A stretch of DNA of 64,000 nt from an uncultured Gemmatimonadota bacterium (GTDB taxonomy: Bacteria; Gemmatimonadota; Gemmatimonadetes; Palauibacterales; Palauibacteraceae). A program made the translations under genes and the position numbers. The notes under the pieces were generated by a model. It saw only the letters and a list, made by a program, of their open reading frames with translations. It was not told the DNA's origin and searched no databases. Below, one piece after another: positions 58,585 through 64,000 of this stretch. Every line of letters starts with the position of its first letter. Position 1 is the first letter of the stretch. The stretch is from NCBI GenBank assembly GCA_913043255.1, contig CAJWLK010000010.1, positions 1-64,000 on the forward strand, read 5' to 3'.

Positions 58585-61059
58585 TTAAGGCACAAGTTCG
58601 GGTCGGCGGTATTTGAGGAAGAAGACGCCCTCCTTACCGCTTGAAACGACGACCGTACCACTTTTGAAGAAGGGATAGTTCGACCATGAGCCATCGAAAA
58701 CGACAGACTCATCCCAGGGTACGGTGTCGAAAAAGCCGACCTCCTCCGGATTTTCGCGATCGCTAATGTCTAACACGCGTAACCCGCTAACATAGTTCGA
58801 CTGATACATAAGATCGCCCACAATGTAGAGATTGTGGTCGATCGTAAACGTCTCACCAAAGTGTTCATTGACGAGCACAGGATCATCGAGATCGGAAACA
58901 TCCCAAACGAGTGTACGTGTTGCAGACATATCCGGTTCAGTGTCGGTTTCTTCTGCTCGTGCCACCGACGCGTCCTCGTCCAATTCGTCGTTCATGTAGA
59001 AGTGTCGGTGATCTTCAGTGATCCAGCCCTGATGGGCATATGTTACGTTCGGATAAGTTGCACTGGCGAGTGATACCGGGTTCTCCCTGTCCGTCACGTC
59101 GGCAATCGAAAGTGCTGTCTCATTTGAGCCGAAGCAGATCTCCTGACCAATGTGTTCAGTATCCGGTCCATCATAGACTATGCACATGGCGTCGTGTGCA
59201 TAGCCCGTTCCGCGACGTCCCGTTCCGACATCTTGGAAACAGCCAATGAAGGTTGGACTGGTCGGTTCTTCAATGTCCATCATATGGAGTCCGCCGCCAC
59301 ACGTTTCGCCTCCACCGCTAGATCCGACAATGTACGCGACAGACGTTTCCTCGTTGATTACGACGTTATGTGCACTTGCGATCCCTTCGTATAGTGCATC
59401 GACATCAAATTCAACGGGTGTGTCGCGGACATCTCGCAGTCGCGTAAGATCGAAAATCTGCATTCCGTGGTCACCTGCTCCATCCGCAACGATGAATGCA
59501 TGGTTATTGAACACCTTAATATCACGCCACGAATTCGTCCGCGAACCCAACGTTTTTGCAAGGCTCCCGAGGTAGATTGGACTGTTGGGATTTGACACGT
59601 CGATGAACGCGGTACCGTCGGTACGGCCCACAAGTGCGTATTCACGCCCAGTCTGTGGGTCGGCCCAACCCCAAACGTCATTTGTCTCAATACCACGATC
59701 CGTCCCGCCGATTGCGTCGAGTGGCATGAAGGACAGTACGTCGACTTGATCGCAGGTGAATTGGTCGGCCAGTCCGTTATCACCGCAGGTGACATCCGAG
59801 AGAGCTAAAAGCTCACGTCGTTCCTCTGGGAGGAAGATCTTAGACGTCGAATTCCAAGTCCCGTCGTGATTTTCGAGCACGATGACGGATCCCAGTCCGG
59901 AGTCGTCCCACGGCTGTCCGATCACGGCGAGATCAGGAGTGGAGGCCATGGCCAACCCAAAGCCATCCCCGACATCTGAACCTTGCCCCGCCCGAATTTT
60001 TTTAGCTGCGCCGAAGGTTTCTGTCGCTGCATCCCAAGTGAAGGCATAGATCGCCCCTAGTCCATCAGCTCCTGGAGCCGAGATCCAGAGCTCGTTTCCG
60101 TGCCCGTGAAACGACGCTCCGAAAAAGGCGCCAGGTTGGCGGTCGAATGCGGCGAGCTCGCCGGTTCGGACCCAGTCGCCTGTTGTCCGTCGTTCATAGC
60201 GTAATACGATTCCGGCTCCGCCATCAGCACCCGGCAGGCCAAGTAACGCATACGTGCCGTTGATGCCGACGCCCATGGAGATCCCTCCTCCGGCTGCTCC
60301 CGCCCCTGGTTGCGACTCATCATCGGGAAGAGCAAGCCGAGCTTCTTGAGCCCAATTGCCTTCGTCATCTTGACCGAAAATGTACGCGGCACCTGGTATT
60401 GTTGGTCCACCGAACGCGCCCACGATTACGCGCGCTCCATCCGTGTGAGCACCCCATCCAAAGAACTCCTGTTCTGGATGGGGGTCTGTGGGCGTGAGGA
60501 TCGCTTGCTCCACCCATGTTCCATCTGAGCTGCGTGTGAATACCCAAGCTGCACCCGTCGGAACAGCGCCATCCGCGTCGCTATACCCAAGAGCTGTGAC
60601 AACGAACAAGTCATCCGCTAGGGATGCAAAGCGACCATAGGAAGATCCAAAGGGGACGCTTTCAGGTCGAATTTCAGAGTCATATGTCCAACCATTATCG
60701 CCATGCCCGTAGACGAGGACGCTGCCATCAGGCTCACCGTCCCCATTAGAATCAAGTGCTGTTGCACCGACTAGGAGTTGATTGTTGTCTTGGATGACGA
60801 AACGACCGAAGAAGTCTGCTCCTCTATTATCGGGCGCTTGAAGCGTGCCTGTCTGCACCCAACCAGAGTCGGAGTTCGAGTATATATATAGGGTTCGTGG
60901 GTTTCCATCGGGCCCAGGCCCGACGGGGTCGAACGGTTCCCCAATAAGGATCTCATTGTCGTTGAGCACAATTGTGCTCCCAAACTCCTGTGGTTGGACG
61001 GGAGTCGCACTCAGCCATGTAATGACGACCGCCGATACGAGTGCACGAAAACTATTCAT
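58585..61059 (-). CDS. Secreted choice-of-anchor B (LVIVD) protein with FG-GAP-like N-terminal repeats
   Basis: 824 residues. Signal peptide (LVSAVVITWLSATPVQPQ). The first half (about 30-410) is made of integrin-alpha/FG-GAP-like repeats (FGRFVIQDNNQLLVGA, FGWGAHTDGARVIVGAF, FGASFHGHGNELWISA, DGFGLAMASTPDLAVIG). The second half (about 435-824) is the choice-of-anchor B domain: DVWGWADPQTGREYALVG, GTAFIDVSNPNSPIYLG, and LVIVD-like blades with DISDRENPEEVGFFD. A Cys-poor C-terminus lacks a sorting motif. These are large secreted or surface-attached propellers of unknown ligand, frequent in Gemmatimonadota and marine Bacteroidota. AGGTG precedes the ATG. Confidence 0.87.
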   Translation of the reverse strand: MNSFRALVSAVVITWLSATPVQPQEFGSTIVLNDNEILIGEPFDPVGPGPDGNPRTLYIYSNSDSGWVQTGTLQAPDNRGADFFGRFVIQDNNQLLVGATALDSNGDGEPDGSVLVYGHGDNGWTYDSEIRPESVPFGSSYGRFASLADDLFVVTALGYSDADGAVPTGAAWVFTRSSDGTWVEQAILTPTDPHPEQEFFGWGAHTDGARVIVGAFGGPTIPGAAYIFGQDDEGNWAQEARLALPDDESQPGAGAAGGGISMGVGINGTYALLGLPGADGGAGIVLRYERRTTGDWVRTGELAAFDRQPGAFFGASFHGHGNELWISAPGADGLGAIYAFTWDAATETFGAAKKIRAGQGSDVGDGFGLAMASTPDLAVIGQPWDDSGLGSVIVLENHDGTWNSTSKIFLPEERRELLALSDVTCGDNGLADQFTCDQVDVLSFMPLDAIGGTDRGIETNDVWGWADPQTGREYALVGRTDGTAFIDVSNPNSPIYLGSLAKTLGSRTNSWRDIKVFNNHAFIVADGAGDHGMQIFDLTRLRDVRDTPVEFDVDALYEGIASAHNVVINEETSVAYIVGSSGGGETCGGGLHMMDIEEPTSPTFIGCFQDVGTGRRGTGYAHDAMCIVYDGPDTEHIGQEICFGSNETALSIADVTDRENPVSLASATYPNVTYAHQGWITEDHRHFYMNDELDEDASVARAEETDTEPDMSATRTLVWDVSDLDDPVLVNEHFGETFTIDHNLYIVGDLMYQSNYVSGLRVLDISDRENPEEVGFFDTVPWDESVVFDGSWSNYPFFKSGTVVVSSGKEGVFFLKYRRPELVP

Positions 61060-61087
61060 GTTAGCACCTGGGATGCGGGGTTAGAGG

Positions 61088-61108
61088 CCCGACATGGGAA
61101 GTGTCGGG
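61088..61108 (-). other. GC-rich leader hairpin before the choice-of-anchor B gene
   Basis: CCCGACA (61088-61094) and TGTCGGG (61102-61108) form a perfect 7-bp stem with a 7-nt loop, 28 nt before the start codon at 61059 on the minus strand. No T tract follows on that strand. The remaining 61060-61238 gap shows a TTGAAG hexamer (minus strand) with no good -10 and nothing else of note. The hairpin could stabilise the mRNA, terminate some transcripts from the upstream gene, or bind a regulator. Confidence 0.45.
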
Positions 61109-61238
61109 GGGCGTTTCAAGATCGAGGTTAAAAGATACGGTAGAACCTTCAATTGCCTACCACCAGTGTTGTCTACTGAGTCCATAGGCTTACCGGTACT
61201 GAACGGTCTCTCATACGGCCCTATGAAAAGAATCTCCC

Positions 61239-63188
61239 CTAATCACGAGGAGGCGAGTGACGTTCAAAGTAGTAGACACCGCCTCCAGCTCCGCCTGTCA
61301 CGAGATCGAGGTCACCATCTCCATCCAGATCGGCGAGTTCCGGTGTTACGAATGCGGGCAGGTCCGCTGCGGCGGGGAAAGGGGTTTCGATTTCTAGAAA
61401 TTCAGGTACTGATGTACTCCCGTCGTTCCGGAAGTAGAGAATGCCATCGGACTCGGTGCCGATGACCATGTCCAGGTCCGAGTCTCCATCAAAGTCCACA
61501 AGTTTCGGAAAACTTCGCCGGCCTACATCGATACCGCCGTATTCATCGCTCACAAGTTCAAACTGGGGCTTAGTGGCGGACCCAGTGTTCTTATAGTAGT
61601 TGATGGTGCCAGATGATTCTCCGATGAACAGGTCGAGGTCTCCATCATTATCGATGTCACCTAGGGTCGGGGTCGCGTTCGAGCCGCGTGTGATCTCCAC
61701 GAACGCCGAGTCAATCAATTTGAAGTCTGGTTGGGTTGCTGACCCGACGTTCCGCAAATAGCGCAGTTCGTCTCGCCAAGTCCCCAGCAAGATGTCGAGG
61801 TCTCCGTCTCCGTCGAGGTCACCAAAGGCGGGAGCGTTATGATAAGCTCCATCTAGCTTGAATTCGCCCATTTTTTGAAAGTTGGCATCGGTGGATTTTC
61901 CGTTATTACGGAACAGAAAGACCTTTGAGTCAGAGAGATCCTGAGGATCGATCTTATTTGTCACGAAAAGATCCAGATCTCCATCTGCATCGAGATCGAC
62001 GAGTGATACGACACTCTCGCTTCCAACATCGATCTGTGAAATGAAGCGACTGGTCGTGAGGGTAAAACTGCCGTCATGGTCTTGTTCAAACAGTAATAGG
62101 TTGTCCGCCGTAGTGGTGTTCCCATTGTACGCTCCTCCCAGAACTCCGAGTAGGAGGTCTAAATCGCCGTCTCTGTCAATATCCCCAAAGGTGGGGGCGT
62201 TGTATCCGCTGGTCTGAATCGGGTCATCCAAAGGAAACGGCTGGGGTGTTACTCGGAGATTGGGGGCCTCACAAGAGCCGGCATTTTCGATAAAGAGGAG
62301 ACCGGCTTCGAAAAAATCACCCCAAAACATGTCCACGTCGCCATCATCATCCACATCGGCAAGCGCCATCGTGTTTGCGCCGTGAAGGGTAGGGAAGTGC
62401 CTTCCTATTCCATCTTGAGGCTGAATGTTGCCGTCGTTTAGCGGTATGGGTATCCCACCTTGTGCTGCTGGATCGGCGATGATCTCAATGTCCTCGAACC
62501 GGTCTGTTATATGTCGGAAAGGCGAGGCATCATCCGTGATCACCCCAGTCGCTTCATATCGTGTTACGGTTCCTACGAGTCTCCCGATGAACAGATCCAG
62601 TCGCCCATCACAGTCAATGTCTGCAGCGTTTGGGATATTCTGACGATCAGAGAAAATTGGTTCCCCTCGTGTGTCCCGGAGCGTGTCTGCAATCAATTCG
62701 AAATTTGGTTGACCGACGGTGCCGGTATTTCGGTAAAGTTTCATGTAGCTAAACGGTGACTCGGCTAAGAGGTCTCGGTCACCGTCTGCATCTACATCGA
62801 CGAACCGATACCACTCGCCCACTTGCAGGGATGAAAATACGTCTGGTCGCCAAGTGTGCTTTGGGCCGTTTGGAGTATCCTCGCGTTCGAAGTAGAGGAG
62901 GCGGTCCGTAGTCTCCTGAACGACAAGATCAATGTCGCCGTCCAAATCGATATCAGCCCACTGCGGTCGGGGGACGTTGAAGCCGCCGAGAAACGGGATT
63001 TCATAGGGTGTCCCATCTTCCCGGAGTACGGGGAAAGGTGTGAGCGAACGTTCCCACCCCCCTGACGTTCCTGCACCGTGTCGTTCTGGGTCCGGTTGGC
63101 CCACGTCGGCTATGCGGCCAGAAGCACACCCCGAGAGGGCACCGATGCTCAATATAAGAGCGCATGTAATCTTGGTTCGGACAAGCAT
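61239..63188 (-). CDS. VCBS/FG-GAP repeat lipoprotein
   Basis: 649 residues from ATG 63188, 7 nt after the preceding gene's stop; a longer frame to 63419 overlaps that gene and hides the signal. Lipobox LSGC at the end of MLVRTKITCALILSIG. The whole mature protein is ten or so calcium-loop repeats of the type D-x-D-x-D-G-D-x-D: DIDLDGDIDLVV, DVDADGDRDLLAE, DIDCDGRLDLF, DVDDDGDVDMFWG, DIDRDGDLDLLLG, DLDADGDLDLFV, DLDGDGDLDILLG, DIDNDGDLDLFIG, DLDGDGDLDLVTG. Each alternates with a strand pair such as LLYFERED or LLFIENAGS, the integrin-type beta-propeller. It probably sits on the outer membrane and binds Ca2+. Ligand unknown. Confidence 0.9.
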   Translation of the reverse strand: MLVRTKITCALILSIGALSGCASGRIADVGQPDPERHGAGTSGGWERSLTPFPVLREDGTPYEIPFLGGFNVPRPQWADIDLDGDIDLVVQETTDRLLYFEREDTPNGPKHTWRPDVFSSLQVGEWYRFVDVDADGDRDLLAESPFSYMKLYRNTGTVGQPNFELIADTLRDTRGEPIFSDRQNIPNAADIDCDGRLDLFIGRLVGTVTRYEATGVITDDASPFRHITDRFEDIEIIADPAAQGGIPIPLNDGNIQPQDGIGRHFPTLHGANTMALADVDDDGDVDMFWGDFFEAGLLFIENAGSCEAPNLRVTPQPFPLDDPIQTSGYNAPTFGDIDRDGDLDLLLGVLGGAYNGNTTTADNLLLFEQDHDGSFTLTTSRFISQIDVGSESVVSLVDLDADGDLDLFVTNKIDPQDLSDSKVFLFRNNGKSTDANFQKMGEFKLDGAYHNAPAFGDLDGDGDLDILLGTWRDELRYLRNVGSATQPDFKLIDSAFVEITRGSNATPTLGDIDNDGDLDLFIGESSGTINYYKNTGSATKPQFELVSDEYGGIDVGRRSFPKLVDFDGDSDLDMVIGTESDGILYFRNDGSTSVPEFLEIETPFPAAADLPAFVTPELADLDGDGDLDLVTGGAGGGVYYFERHSPPRD

Positions 63189-63195
63189 TACGAGA

Positions 63196-64000
63196 TCAAC
63201 GAGGGTTGGACGCAAGCCCCACACCAGCTGCGTAGGGGGGGGTCTCAATGACATCAATAATGTTTCGTGTCGCTGTATCGATAACGACAACCGTGCCGCC
63301 AGGCGCACCGTACCCCAACTGATCTTTCGATGAGTATGTGCCCCGTTCATTTCGGTTTGCCACGTATAGGCGAGACCCGTCTGCTGAGAGAGCACTTCCA
63401 TGTGGCTCAGCAAGACCATTTCCGCTAACGACGTCTGCCACAGACCAGTCCTGCGTATCTATGAGGGTGACCTCGTTTGCTCCTAAGTTTCCGAACCAAA
63501 TCCAACGCCCATCGTGTGACCATGAGGGGTGCCATGGACGTGCTCCGACGGAAATCTCGTGCTTTAGCTCTGGGTTACTAGGGTCGGACACGTCAAAGAC
63601 TAGAAGTTTGGCTGTCATCTCGGCCGTTGCGACTAGTGTTTTTCCGTCTGGAGAAACAGCGTACTGCACTATGACGTGTGGTTGTCGTTGAGATCCAGGA
63701 AGCCGTAATAGCTCAACCTGCCCACTCTCCACTTCAATGCTTACGATAGAGTTTTCGCCTAAGCTTCCGGTAAATATCCATGCGCCGTTCGGTGTTGTTG
63801 AAAGTGCGTGTGGTCGCGGAATGAAGACGTCGAACTCTTCAATCTCCATCGAAGTTCGGTCGATTCGTCCGATCCTCTGTGGAGGATTTACCGCGGCCAT
63901 CGACCGGCCAACGAAAAGCCAGTTTTCAATAGGGTGGAGTGCTAAGAGTCCAGGTCGCTCGAACTCAACGCTCGCGACAAGTTCATTATTGCGGTTGAAT
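63196..64000 (-). CDS. YncE-like beta-propeller protein, 5' part outside the window
   Basis: About 267 residues visible; the frame stays open to the right edge, so the ATG at 63900 is an internal Met and the true start lies outside. Repeated blades with the YncE/lactonase look: HALSTTPNGAWIFTGSLG, QYAVSPDGKTLVATAEM, HPSWSHDGRWIWFGNLGANE, HGSALSADGSRLYVANRNE, GGTVVVIDTATRNIIDVI. No catalytic signature. Ends 7 nt before the VCBS lipoprotein start, so the two are co-transcribed. Likely another exported propeller, but the export signal cannot be seen here. Confidence 0.75.
   Translation of the reverse strand, partial: FNRNNELVASVEFERPGLLALHPIENWLFVGRSMAAVNPPQRIGRIDRTSMEIEEFDVFIPRPHALSTTPNGAWIFTGSLGENSIVSIEVESGQVELLRLPGSQRQPHVIVQYAVSPDGKTLVATAEMTAKLLVFDVSDPSNPELKHEISVGARPWHPSWSHDGRWIWFGNLGANEVTLIDTQDWSVADVVSGNGLAEPHGSALSADGSRLYVANRNERGTYSSKDQLGYGAPGGTVVVIDTATRNIIDVIETPPYAAGVGLASNPR

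Noticed and set aside
61239-63188. DNA-level tandem repeat or CRISPR-like array
   Set aside because: The periodicity is at protein level (calcium-loop propeller repeats); the DNA units differ in length and sequence.
63189-63419. Upstream extension of the VCBS lipoprotein
   Set aside because: It overlaps the YncE-like gene out of frame and would bury the lipobox.
1-64000. Defence island, prophage, insertion sequence, tRNA or rRNA genes
   Set aside because: No integrase, transposase, restriction, toxin-antitoxin or structural RNA signature was found; the longest gap between genes is 270 nt and contains no tRNA-like fold I could recognise.

Overview
The window reads as one contiguous, gene-dense stretch of a bacterial chromosome from a Gram-negative, double-membraned organism, most likely a member of the Gemmatimonadota (FCB side of the tree). 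The reasons are the combination of a Tol-Pal operon, LolA, Lnt, an LptD/OstA-like protein and a TonB-dependent receptor (outer membrane) with large secreted propeller proteins of types common in that phylum (VPS10/sortilin-like, choice-of-anchor B/LVIVD, VCBS/FG-GAP), a DUF4321-type small membrane protein and a menaquinone (not ubiquinone) pathway. The phylum assignment is inference. By eye the base composition looks near 50% GC, lower than in cultured Gemmatimonadota, so an uncultured marine lineage is possible. I saw no rRNA, tRNA, CRISPR array, insertion sequence or prophage. Nothing looks like a recent island.

Layout. 1-8.3 kb: exported hydrolases. A VPS10-like propeller and a truncated MetX-like hydrolase lie on the minus strand, a Tat-exported gamma-glutamyltransferase plus a CocE-type lipoprotein on the plus strand, and a secreted DUF6263-like protein on the minus strand. 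8.4-29 kb (plus): housekeeping and envelope: rel, uvrB, tsaE-tsaB-rimI, ssb, hemX-hemA, a sugar-nucleotide epimerase, tolQ-tolR-tonB/tolA-tolB-pal-cpoB, nrdR, tatC, an lptD-like gene, a polyprenyl diphosphate synthase, a DUF4321 gene and tatA. A PpiD/SurA-like foldase (minus) converges on this block.

31-41 kb (plus): a TPR protein, then aroQ-pepQ-efp-accB-accC-comB-ftsK-lolA and, after a hairpin, hemL. 41.4-53.7 kb (plus): lnt, a TonB-dependent receptor, a histone-deacetylase-fold enzyme, then menF-menD-menB-menA-menE and a class V aminotransferase, nearly all joined by 4-nt stop/start overlaps. menC and menH are absent here. 53.7-55.8 kb: a pterin dehydratase (minus), a PhzF isomerase and a small outer-membrane barrel (both plus). 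55.8-64 kb (minus): a YncE-like propeller (runs off the edge), a VCBS lipoprotein, a choice-of-anchor B protein, then cysQ-cysC-sat.

How the genes fit together: the centre of the window is envelope construction and respiratory-quinone synthesis. Haem precursor genes (hemA, hemL) are split between two operons. Menaquinone needs the polyprenyl synthase at 27.4 kb as well as the men cluster. The sat-cysC-cysQ set makes PAPS and removes PAP but has no reductase beside it. It sits directly downstream of surface propeller proteins, so sulfation is as plausible a use as assimilation. No clearly new defence or mobile system is present. The best leads are a possible -1 frameshift linking hemX to hemA, a hairpin ahead of hemL, a poly-A tract inside a promoter, the deacetylase, receptor and aminotransferase built into the men operon, and the propeller/PAPS locus.
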